From NCBI GenBank assembly GCA_043802925.1, contig JAZDKP010000277.1, positions 1 to 19,244 on the forward strand: DNA of 19,244 nucleotides. The letters run 5' to 3'. The position numbers and the translations under genes are program-made. Below the pieces are notes generated by a model. It was given only the letters and a program-made list of their open reading frames with translations, was not told the origin of the DNA and searched no databases. Source of the DNA: JAZDKP01 sp043802925 (lineage in GTDB: Bacteria > Fibrobacterota > OXYB2-FULL-49-7 > JAEUSG01). How positions within the stretch are numbered: the stretch's first letter is position 1; the number at the start of each line of letters is the position of its first letter. Positions 12,624 to 19,244 of the stretch are shown piece after piece.

Positions 12624-14165
12624 ATGATCGCCGCATCCATCCAAAGCCTCCGGGCCCTTGATGAGGCCGCTATTTCCGGGGGCGTTCCCGGCCTGGCCCT
12701 CATGGAACGCGCGGGCGCGGGTGTGGCCGCCGCAGTCCTTGCCCGGTTCGCCGGAGTGCAGGGCCGGCGTGTCCTTGTGGTCTGCGGCAAGGGCAACAAC
12801 GCAGGCGACGGCTTTGTGGCCGCGCGCCTGCTGCTTGCGGGCGGTGTGGAGGCCGCCTGTCTTCTCCTGTACGACAAGGAGGCCTGCACCCGGGACGCAC
12901 AGGAAAACCTCGACCGAGCAGGCACCAGTGGCGTGCGTTTTTTCGACGGCACTCCCGGAACGCCCCTGCCCGATTTTTCCGTCTTCGACCTTCTTGTGGA
13001 CGCTATTTTCGGAACCGGCTTTTCCGGGGAGGTTACGGGGCCCCTCAAGACCTGTATCGATGCCATGAACGCATCGGGCCGCCCCGTTGTTTCCGTGGAC
13101 ACCCCATCGGGCATTGACAGCAACACGGGCGCTGTCAATGGCAGCGCGGTTCGCGCTACGGAAACCGTGACCATGGGCCTGCCCAAGCTTGGCCAGCTTT
13201 TTTATCCGGCACGCACGCATGTGGGCCACCTTTTGGCCTGCGACATCGGCTACGACCTGCGGCTTCTGAAAAAGCAGCCCCCCCCCCTGGCGCACTGGAC
13301 GGACCGGGCCCTGGCCCGTGCAGGCATCCCAACACGGCCGGGTGACACGCATAAGAACCGGTGCGGACGAGTTCTTTGCGTGGCCGGGTCGCGCGGTCTT
13401 ACGGGCGCGGCCGTGCTTTCGGCCCATGCCGTACTGCGGAGCGGCGCGGGCGTGGTCACCCTCTGCGTTCCCGAAAGCCTCAATATTATTTTTGAAATAA
13501 AACTGACCGAGGAAATGACGCTTCCGCTCAAGGATGCGGGTAAAGGTTTTCTGGGCACGCGCCATGCAAAAACCGTGCTCAAGGCCGCGGAATCGTACGA
13601 TGTCCTGCTGGTGGGGCCGGGCCTCGGCCGGAGCCCGGACACCCGGGCGCTCGTGCGGACGCTGACCCTGAAATCACCCGTGCCCGTGGTACTCGATGCG
13701 GACGGCATCAATGCGTTTGAGGGCAAAGCAGGGCTTTTAAAGACGGCCCGTTCTCCGCTGGTCCTGACCCCGCACGAAGGCGAATTCCTGCGCCTGACCA
13801 GGCATGCCGCAGTCCCGCAACAGGGGCCTGAACGCATCCGGTTCACCTGTGAAGCACAGAAAGCACTCTGCGCCGGTCTTGTGCTCAAAGGCGCCTCCAC
13901 GCTTGTTTCTTTTACCCCTGATGAAGTATATATTAACACCTCCGGAAATGCAGGCATGGCCACGGCCGGCGCAGGCGATGTCCTGACCGGGCTCCTGGCC
14001 GGGCTTTTTGCGCAAGGCCGGGATCTTAAATCCGCAGCCATAACGGCGGTTTACCTGCACGGGCTTGCAGGCGACATTGCCGCACGGACGCGGGGCGTCC
14101 ACGGGCTCATTGCTTCGGACATTCTGGAACGCCTTCCGGACGCTTTTTTGGAAACATTATCATGA
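12624..14165 (+). CDS. nnr: Bifunctional NAD(P)H-hydrate epimerase / ADP-dependent dehydratase
   Basis: The 513-residue fusion repairs damaged NADHX and NADPHX: the N-terminal epimerase interconverts R and S forms and the C-terminal kinase-fold dehydratase restores NAD(P)H. The YjeF_N half shows LALMERAG (24-31), CGKGNNAGDG (54-63), VDAIFGTGFSG with Asp126, and VDTPSGIDSNTG. The second half shows GRVLCVAGSRGLTGAA, LLVGPGLG, VLDADGINAF (Asp360), LTPHEGEF and NAGMATAGAGDVLTG with GAGD at 449-452. ATG at 12624 is chosen because the conserved domain begins within a few residues; an in-frame start at 12534 would lie inside the FGE-like gene. No ribosome site is visible. Length matches E. coli Nnr. 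Confidence 0.93.
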   Translation: MIAASIQSLRALDEAAISGGVPGLALMERAGAGVAAAVLARFAGVQGRRVLVVCGKGNNAGDGFVAARLLLAGGVEAACLLLYDKEACTRDAQENLDRAGTSGVRFFDGTPGTPLPDFSVFDLLVDAIFGTGFSGEVTGPLKTCIDAMNASGRPVVSVDTPSGIDSNTGAVNGSAVRATETVTMGLPKLGQLFYPARTHVGHLLACDIGYDLRLLKKQPPPLAHWTDRALARAGIPTRPGDTHKNRCGRVLCVAGSRGLTGAAVLSAHAVLRSGAGVVTLCVPESLNIIFEIKLTEEMTLPLKDAGKGFLGTRHAKTVLKAAESYDVLLVGPGLGRSPDTRALVRTLTLKSPVPVVLDADGINAFEGKAGLLKTARSPLVLTPHEGEFLRLTRHAAVPQQGPERIRFTCEAQKALCAGLVLKGASTLVSFTPDEVYINTSGNAGMATAGAGDVLTGLLAGLFAQGRDLKSAAITAVYLHGLAGDIAARTRGVHGLIASDILERLPDAFLETLS

Positions 14166-14191
14166 ACGCAACGTTCTCGGTGTAATGCATT

Positions 14192-15526
14192 ATGGAAGCC
14201 GGACGCATCCCCCCCCAGGCTGTTGATATCGAGCAGAAGGTGCTCGGAGCCATGCTTCTCGACGCCTCCGCTCTCGGCGCGGGCATCGAAATCCTGAACG
14301 AAGGCGACTTTTACCGCAGCGTTCACGGTTTCATTTTCGCGGCCATGACCGGCCTCTTCGGGAACAACGAACCCGTGGACATCACCTCGGTTGCCAACGA
14401 GCTTAAAAAACGGCGGCAGCTCGAATCCGTGGGCAACGAAATCTACCTGGCCGAACTGGTCGAATGCGCGGTCACCCCCGCCAACGCGGCCTACCACGCA
14501 AATATCATCAAGGAAAAGTCCACGCTCCGCAGCCTCATCAACACCTCCACGGACATCATCAACCGCTGCTTTGACGACGTGGAGGAAGTCGAACCGCTCC
14601 TTGACGAAGCACAAAGTAAAATCTACGACGTGGCCCAGGGCCGCATCCGCAACCAATTCCAGAGCGTGGGCGAGCTTCTGCCTAAAACCTTTGACGACAT
14701 CGAACGGTACGGCAAAGGGCAAATTGTGGGCGTCCCGTCCGGGTTCAAGGACCTCGACGAAATGACCGCCGGGTTCCAACCGGGTGAACTCATCATCCTC
14801 GCCGGCCGCCCCTCCATGGGCAAGACCGCGCTCGCCCTCTCCATGGCCAGCAACGCCGCATTGCTCTCGGGCAAAGCCGTGGGTATCTTCAGTCTCGAAA
14901 TGTCAAAGGGCCAGCTGGTCCAGCGCCTGCTCTGCGCCCAGGCAAAAATCAACATGCACTCCCTGCGCACCGGCCGGCTCCCGTTGCGCGATTTCCCCCG
15001 CCTGTCGCTTGCCGCAGGCCCCTTGAACGAGGCGCGCATCGTCATTGACGACACCTCCAACATCAGCGTACTCGAAATGCGGGCCAAGGCGCGGCGCCTC
15101 AAGCTTCAGGGCAAACTCGATATCCTGATTGTCGATTATCTGCAGCTCATGGAAGCCTCCAAAAAAATGAGCTCGCGCGAACAGGAAATTTCCTACATCT
15201 CCCGCTCGCTCAAAGGGCTGGCCAAGGACCTCGGCATCCCGGTGCTGGCGCTGTCGCAGCTCGCCCGCCGCGTCGAAGACCGCCAGGACAGCCGCCCCCA
15301 GCTCTCGGACCTTCGCGAATCGGGCGCCATCGAGCAGGACGCGGACGTGGTGCTCTTCGTCTACCGCGAGGAATATTATAAAAAGGAAGACGGCGAGCCG
15401 GGCAAGGCTGAAATCATCATCAGCAAGCAGCGCAACGGCCCCTTAGGCACGGCCAACGCCACCTTTGTCCACGAATACGCGGGGTTCGAAAACTATTCGC
15501 CGCGCATGGCGGAGGTCGCTTTCTAA
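14192..15526 (+). CDS. dnaB: Replicative DNA helicase DnaB
   Basis: The 444-residue hexameric 5'-3' helicase drives the replication fork. The DnaB N-terminal domain spans about 8-108 (PPQAVDIEQKVLGAMLLD at the start) and the RecA-like domain about 175-440. Walker A is GRPSMGKT (205-212), the catalytic glutamate is Glu236 (FSLEMS), Walker B is VDYLQLM (314-320), H3 glutamine is Gln356 (LSQLAR), DLRESGAIEQDAD (373-385) follows, and the arginine finger region is SKQRNGPLGT (411-420). No intein is present. It lies 26 bases after nnr, with no clear ribosome site before ATG 14192, and not beside rplI as in many genomes. Confidence 0.96.
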   Translation: MEAGRIPPQAVDIEQKVLGAMLLDASALGAGIEILNEGDFYRSVHGFIFAAMTGLFGNNEPVDITSVANELKKRRQLESVGNEIYLAELVECAVTPANAAYHANIIKEKSTLRSLINTSTDIINRCFDDVEEVEPLLDEAQSKIYDVAQGRIRNQFQSVGELLPKTFDDIERYGKGQIVGVPSGFKDLDEMTAGFQPGELIILAGRPSMGKTALALSMASNAALLSGKAVGIFSLEMSKGQLVQRLLCAQAKINMHSLRTGRLPLRDFPRLSLAAGPLNEARIVIDDTSNISVLEMRAKARRLKLQGKLDILIVDYLQLMEASKKMSSREQEISYISRSLKGLAKDLGIPVLALSQLARRVEDRQDSRPQLSDLRESGAIEQDADVVLFVYREEYYKKEDGEPGKAEIIISKQRNGPLGTANATFVHEYAGFENYSPRMAEVAF

Positions 15527-15529
15527 ACC

Positions 15530-16330
15530 ATGGAACGGCTGCTCCTCCCCTTTACATTCATCGCGCAGAGTTTCTACTCCCTCCGCGACAGCTTCATCGA
15601 CATTTTTGCGGAAATCAGCCGCATCTACTATCTGGTCGGCCGCCTCATTCGTCACACGCCCGCGGCCCTGCGCCGTTTCCGCTTTACCGCGGACCAGATG
15701 TTCCTGCTGGGCGTGGACTCCCTGCCGCTCGTGGCCATCACCTCCTGCTTCACGGGCGGCGTGGCCGTCTCCCAGGCCGCCTACCAGTTTTCCAACATCG
15801 TGCCGGTCACCTACCTGGGCCTGGCCGTGTGCAAGGCCGTGGTCATCGAACTCGGGCCCGTGCTCACGGCCCTGGTGCTGGCGGGCCGCATCGGCGCGGG
15901 CATTGCCGCGGAACTGGGCAGCATGAAGACCAACGAGCAGATTGACGCCCTCGAATGCCTGTCGCTCAACCCGTCCGTGTACCTCATTCTGCCCCGGGTC
16001 CTCGCGGGCATGCTCATGTTTCTGGTGCTCACTATCTTCGCGGATTGCATCGCGCTCCTGGGCGCCTGGTTCGTGGCAGTGCAGTTCCTGGGCCTCACCT
16101 CGTACACTTTTACAAGCGGCCTCAAGCTCTTTTTCAACCCGGGCGATATTTTCGCCGGGCTGCTCAAGGCCGCCATCTTCGGGGGCATCGTGACACTCAT
16201 GGGCAGCTACCACGGTTTCCACGCCGAGGGCGGGGCCGAAGGCGTGGGCAAGGCCACCATGAAGGCCGTGGTCTCTTCGTGCGTGCTCGTGCTGATTTTC
16301 GATTTCGTGGTCGCAGCCCTCATCTTTTGA
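15530..16330 (+). CDS. mlaE: MlaE-family ABC transporter permease
   Basis: The 266-residue inner-membrane protein is the permease of an Mla/Mce-type phospholipid ABC transporter that works between inner and outer membranes. It has an N-terminal amphipathic region and about five hydrophobic segments. The signature stretch is clear: CFTGGVAVSQAAYQ (73-86), LGPVLTALVLAGRIGAG (108-124) and ELGSMKTNEQIDALE (128-142), then LNPSVYLILPRVLAGM. It starts three bases after dnaB; GGAGG at 15511-15515 lies inside dnaB. MlaF follows after 44 bases. No MlaD (MCE) gene follows within the window. Confidence 0.92.
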   Translation: MERLLLPFTFIAQSFYSLRDSFIDIFAEISRIYYLVGRLIRHTPAALRRFRFTADQMFLLGVDSLPLVAITSCFTGGVAVSQAAYQFSNIVPVTYLGLAVCKAVVIELGPVLTALVLAGRIGAGIAAELGSMKTNEQIDALECLSLNPSVYLILPRVLAGMLMFLVLTIFADCIALLGAWFVAVQFLGLTSYTFTSGLKLFFNPGDIFAGLLKAAIFGGIVTLMGSYHGFHAEGGAEGVGKATMKAVVSSCVLVLIFDFVVAALIF

Positions 16331-16356
16331 TGTGGGATGCGGACAACGCGTATAAT
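16327..16356 (+). promoter_or_regulatory. Possible promoter between mlaE and mlaF
   Basis: TTGATG (16327-16332) and a perfect TATAAT (16351-16356) are 18 bases apart in an AT-rich 44-nt gap; the -35 overlaps the mlaE stop. The -10 lies only 18 bases before the mlaF ATG, so the transcript would have a very short leader, which fits the absence of a ribosome site. AT-rich spacing by chance is the alternative. Confidence 0.4.
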
Positions 16357-16374
16357 TATATTTAATAAAACCCC

Positions 16375-17181
16375 ATGATCCACCTCGAACACCTCAAAAA
16401 GCACTTCAAAAAGATGGAAGTGCTCCGCGACGTCAACCTGAAAATCGAAAAGGGCGAGACCATGGTGGTCATCGGCCGCTCGGGCCAGGGCAAGAGCGTC
16501 ATCCTTAAACACATCATGGGCCTGCTGCAACCCGACGGCGGGCGGGTGCTCATTGAGGGCCAGGAAATCAGCTCCCCGCGCCAGGTCGACCTCTATAAAA
16601 TCCGTATGAAGCTTGGAATGCTCTTCCAGGGCGCGGCGCTTTTTGACTCCATGGACGTGGGCGAAAACATCGCGTTTGCACTTCGCGAACACACCACGCT
16701 GACGGAAAAGGAGATTGCGGACATTGTGGCCGAAAAGCTCGAAATGGTGGGCCTGCGCGGAATCGAGCGCAAAATGCCCGCCGAGCTTTCGGGCGGCATG
16801 AAAAAGCGCGTGGGCCTCGCGCGCGTCATTGCCATGAACCCGCAGGTCATCCTCTACGACGAGCCCACCACGGGCCTCGACCCCATCACCTCCGACACCA
16901 TCAACGACCTCATTCTTGACATGCAGGACAAGCTCAAGGTCACCTCCATCGTGGTCACGCACGACATGGTGAGCGCCTACAAGGTGGCCAACCGCATCGC
17001 CATGCTCCACGACGGCGTCATCATCTTCACGGGCAGCCCCGCGGAGCTCAAGGCCAGCCGCGATGCGCGCGTACAGCAGTTCATCCTCGGCCAGCGCAAG
17101 CTCCAGTACGACGGGACGCTCGCCACGGCCGACGAACAGATCAAGTACGCGGCCAAATTCAATATCTCCGACCTCCAGTAA
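16375..17181 (+). CDS. mlaF: MlaF-family ABC transporter ATP-binding protein
   Basis: The 268-residue ATPase partners MlaE in phospholipid transport. Walker A is GRSGQGKS (34-41), Q-loop Gln85 lies in GMLFQGAALFDSM (81-93), which is typical of MlaF, the signature is LSGGM (138-142), Walker B is VILYDEP with Glu163, the D-loop is GLDP and the switch histidine is His196 (THDM). The C-terminal tail after 240 (RKLQYDGTLATADEQIKYAAKF) is longer than the catalytic core and may contact a small partner. No ribosome site precedes the ATG. Confidence 0.93.
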   Translation: MIHLEHLKKHFKKMEVLRDVNLKIEKGETMVVIGRSGQGKSVILKHIMGLLQPDGGRVLIEGQEISSPRQVDLYKIRMKLGMLFQGAALFDSMDVGENIAFALREHTTLTEKEIADIVAEKLEMVGLRGIERKMPAELSGGMKKRVGLARVIAMNPQVILYDEPTTGLDPITSDTINDLILDMQDKLKVTSIVVTHDMVSAYKVANRIAMLHDGVIIFTGSPAELKASRDARVQQFILGQRKLQYDGTLATADEQIKYAAKFNISDLQ

Positions 17182-17195
17182 CCCCGTTTATTGCC

Positions 17196-17903
17196 GTGGA
17201 ACTCGAAAAACACTGGCAGCAGGTGTTCTCGGACCGGGCGCGTCGCTTTACGACGCCGCACGAGATTTCGCATTGGACGGAAAAAGGGTTCCGCCTGCGC
17301 TTCCGGCGCTTTACCGCTGAAATAAAACAGAGGCATGTCCCGGGAGAGCGCGTACTCGACCTCGGGTGCGGGCCCGGGTTCTATGCCAGTCTCTTTAAAC
17401 GGCCGGTGCTGGTGGACTATGCGCCCGCGGTCTTTGCACACCTGCCCAAAGACCACGATGGCCTGCCGGTCTGCGGGGATTTTACCAGCCTTCCCTTCCG
17501 CGACCGGACGTTCGACGGGCTCCTCTGCGTGGGCCTTTTACAGTGCCACCGCCTCACCCGCGCGCACCTCCGGGGCCTTGCCCGCGTGCTCAAACCCGGC
17601 GGCTGGTTTGTGTTCGAAACGCTGAACAGTGAATGCGGAGCGCTGATGGACAACCTTCCGGCCCGGAAAAAGACCGTGCTCCGGGACTTCAATGCAGCGC
17701 CCGGCAGGCGCAGCCATTGCGTGCTCGACGATTTTGTGGTTTACCAGGCCGAATCGCTGGCCCGCTGGTTTACGGACGCCGGCCTGCACGTTGAATTATT
17801 CCGCTTTATTTATCCTGTGGGCACGGGCCGCTTTCTGCCCACCGCAATCCGGCGGTACGCCAAAAGCTTCTACCTCACCGGCCGCCGGGAGGAGGAGGCG
17901 TAA
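17196..17903 (+). CDS. Class I SAM-dependent methyltransferase
   Basis: The 235-residue protein belongs to the Methyltransf_11-like group acting on small molecules or lipids. SAM motif I is VLDLGCGPG (53-61), VDYAP follows in the place of motif II, VCGDFTSLPFRDRTFDGLLC (92-111) is motifs III/IV, and RVLKPGGWFVFET is the post-II signature. The substrate is unknown. The GTG start at 17196 is the best available; no ribosome site is seen, and the gene begins 14 bases after mlaF, so it probably belongs to the same transcript. Its last 29 bases overlap the convergent DUF2079 gene. Confidence 0.85.
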   Translation: MELEKHWQQVFSDRARRFTTPHEISHWTEKGFRLRFRRFTAEIKQRHVPGERVLDLGCGPGFYASLFKRPVLVDYAPAVFAHLPKDHDGLPVCGDFTSLPFRDRTFDGLLCVGLLQCHRLTRAHLRGLARVLKPGGWFVFETLNSECGALMDNLPARKKTVLRDFNAAPGRRSHCVLDDFVVYQAESLARWFTDAGLHVELFRFIYPVGTGRFLPTAIRRYAKSFYLTGRREEEA

Positions 17904-19244
17904 GCCCCTTTTTCGCGTAGAGCACGTAGTTCCCGGAAACGCCTTTTTTCTCAAAAAACCCAGTGGTCTTGATGGCGCTGTCCCACACGGGATGGAGCGC
18001 GGCGTTGATGAGGATAAAATCAAATTCCGTGGCCCGCGAATCAATGTAATCGATGCACTCCACGACTCGTTGGCGCCGCAGGTGCGGCAGGAGTTCGTTC
18101 TCCACGGAGACGGCGCCACCGGCCGGAACCGAGGCCGCGAGCGCCCTTGCGGCCCGGTGTTCGATCGTGACGGTCCGGAAGCGGAGGGCACCGACGTTCA
18201 TGACCAGCAGAAAGACCATGAGCGCTGGCAGGAGCAGGGGCCAACACGCACGGACCTTTCCGAGCCCCGCGGCCGCGGCTATCATAAGCAGCGTAACAAT
18301 AGGCGCGCCATAATAGAGCATCAGATGACTCTGCTGTCCATGGCAGGAGAGCGCATGCACAAAGAAATCGGGCAGGGCCACAAGTGCGACCGGAGACAGC
18401 AACGGCAGTCCGGCGAGCGGAACCAGGAGCCGGCCGAAAAGCGCGAACATATGCGCATTGAACAGGTGGCCGGGGTCGCGGGCAAGATGGAGCAGGATGG
18501 CTCCGGGCGTTGCGCCCAGTTCCGCGTAACGCGCAAGGTACTTAGGAAAACCGGTGGCGTAGTGCGTCACAGCCCACTGGACCAGGATCGCGGCCAACAG
18601 GGAAAGCGCGAGCGCAGCCAAGGCATATCGACGACGGCCCAGAATCCATGCGGTCACGGCCAGCATAAGGCCGGTAAGCCATTCGTTCTCTTTGGTGAAC
18701 AGCAACAGGGGCAGGAGAAGGCACCACCCGAGGAACCGGCCCTCCACCAGGCAGAGCAGCGCGCCGCACAGGAGCAGGGGTTGGATCATTTCAATATGAA
18801 AGTCGAACACCATGCCCCGGAGAATGAAAGGATTGAGCAGGAGGGCGGTGGTAAGGAAAAAGGCCGCACGCCGGTCGCCGATCAACATGGTTGAAAGGGT
18901 GAAGAAGGGCACCGCGGTCGCGGCCACCATGAGCGCCTGGAGAACCAGCAGTACCTCGGTGGATGGATGAAGAGCGTAGAACGGCAGCGCCACAAGAATC
19001 GTTGGGAAAAAGTGCTCCTGCAGGTAGCTTTTGCCAAAGAAGGGGGTGAACATGAATTTGCCATGAAGGGTATTGTAAAAGGCATAGTCGTGCGCAGACA
19101 GGTCGTACCCGAAGGTGCTGAGTGCAAAATGGGCGTTGAATTTGAGGGCGAGGTAAAGGACAGTGAAAATGGCGAAGAGCACCCAGCCGGAAAAAGCGGG
19201 AACGCTGAGACGCTCCCACACCGTGGCCGCGCGGCGCCGGAAAA
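17875..19244 (-). CDS. DUF2079 polytopic membrane protein (GT-C-like), possibly open at the window edge
   Basis: The protein has at least 448 residues, with about 10 or more membrane segments and a C-terminal soluble part. Family landmarks of DUF2079 are visible, counted from the GTG at 19221: GYDLSAHDYAFYNTLHGKFM with Asp40, LQEHFFPTILVALPFYAL with His70, VLQALMVAATAVPFFTL, FDFH (139-142) and KENE (177-180). The first loop with acidic and histidine residues resembles GT-C glycosyltransferases, but the reaction of DUF2079 proteins is unknown. The frame stays open (FRRRAAT...) to the right edge of the window, so the start may lie outside; GTG 19221 is the only internal candidate near the domain start. 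The tail overlaps the methyltransferase gene. Confidence 0.82.
   Translation of the reverse strand, partial: FRRRAATVWERLSVPAFSGWVLFAIFTVLYLALKFNAHFALSTFGYDLSAHDYAFYNTLHGKFMFTPFFGKSYLQEHFFPTILVALPFYALHPSTEVLLVLQALMVAATAVPFFTLSTMLIGDRRAAFFLTTALLLNPFILRGMVFDFHIEMIQPLLLCGALLCLVEGRFLGWCLLLPLLLFTKENEWLTGLMLAVTAWILGRRRYALAALALSLLAAILVQWAVTHYATGFPKYLARYAELGATPGAILLHLARDPGHLFNAHMFALFGRLLVPLAGLPLLSPVALVALPDFFVHALSCHGQQSHLMLYYGAPIVTLLMIAAAAGLGKVRACWPLLLPALMVFLLVMNVGALRFRTVTIEHRAARALAASVPAGGAVSVENELLPHLRRQRVVECIDYIDSRATEFDFILINAALHPVWDSAIKTTGFFEKKGVSGNYVLYAKKGLTPPPPGGR

Noticed and set aside
12609..13565. A 318-codon minus-strand open frame opposite nnr
   Set aside because: The plus strand here encodes all Nnr motifs. 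The antisense product is Gly/Arg/His/Ala-rich with no domain.
14164..14191. Small GAACG/CGTTC inverted repeat and AATGCATT palindrome before dnaB
   Set aside because: The stems are only five and four pairs, within what chance would give in a short gap; no known dnaB control site matches.
15443..17010. Minus-strand open frames opposite mlaE and mlaF
   Set aside because: They are rich in His, Gly, Glu and Ala, without any motif, and mirror strongly conserved plus-strand genes.
17692..18894. A 400-codon plus-strand open frame
   Set aside because: It lies opposite the DUF2079 gene and runs through the methyltransferase gene out of frame. Its product is a low-complexity Gly/Arg/Glu/Gln string with no recognisable family, as expected from antisense of GC-rich coding sequence.

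Overview
The window is a gene-dense, GC-rich stretch of ordinary bacterial chromosome, with about 25 protein genes, no rRNA or tRNA gene, no CRISPR array and no recognisable transposase. The cell was probably a diderm (Gram-negative type) bacterium: it carries the MlaE/MlaF pair of an outer-membrane lipid transport system, and secreted LysM, coiled-coil and FGE-like proteins. The C-rich dispersed hairpins and the mix of families would fit an FCB-type lineage such as Fibrobacterota or Ignavibacteria relatives. That placement is a weak inference, since no phylogenetic marker was compared.

Layout. Positions 1-4132 hold the 3' part of a radical SAM gene, a convergent arylamine N-acetyltransferase-like gene, a HAD phosphatase translationally coupled to an EFR1-type flavodoxin/ferredoxin fusion, and an MFS transporter on the minus strand. 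Positions 4176-5361 carry a minus-strand envelope operon: a short secreted coiled-coil protein followed by a LysM protein. A near-consensus sigma-70 promoter (TTGACT, 17 nt, TATAAT) drives it. Positions 5509-8213 hold a small membrane protein, a TrmA/RlmD-like RNA methyltransferase without iron-sulfur cysteines, a 47-residue EamA-like hairpin protein and a D-2-hydroxyacid dehydrogenase.

Positions 8298-9729 are accessory in character: an AT-richer toxin-antitoxin pair, a GIY-YIG protein, a single-domain parvulin and a YciH/SUI1 protein. A 338-nt non-coding stretch (9730-10067) is packed with inverted repeats and leads into a RhlE-like DEAD-box helicase. A related C-rich hairpin sits exactly at the helicase stop codon.

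Positions 11548-17903 run on the plus strand: a secreted FGE-fold protein that lacks the FGE catalytic cysteines, the bifunctional NAD(P)HX repair enzyme Nnr, replicative helicase DnaB, MlaE, MlaF and a small-molecule-type methyltransferase. A DUF2079 membrane protein converges from the right edge.

I found no clearly new multi-gene defence or biosynthetic system. The items most worth a second look are the hairpins on both sides of the helicase, the start-codon hairpin of the helicase, the catalytically stripped FGE-like protein with a CsgG/TolB-like N-terminal domain, the coiled-coil/LysM operon and the 47-residue EamA-like protein.
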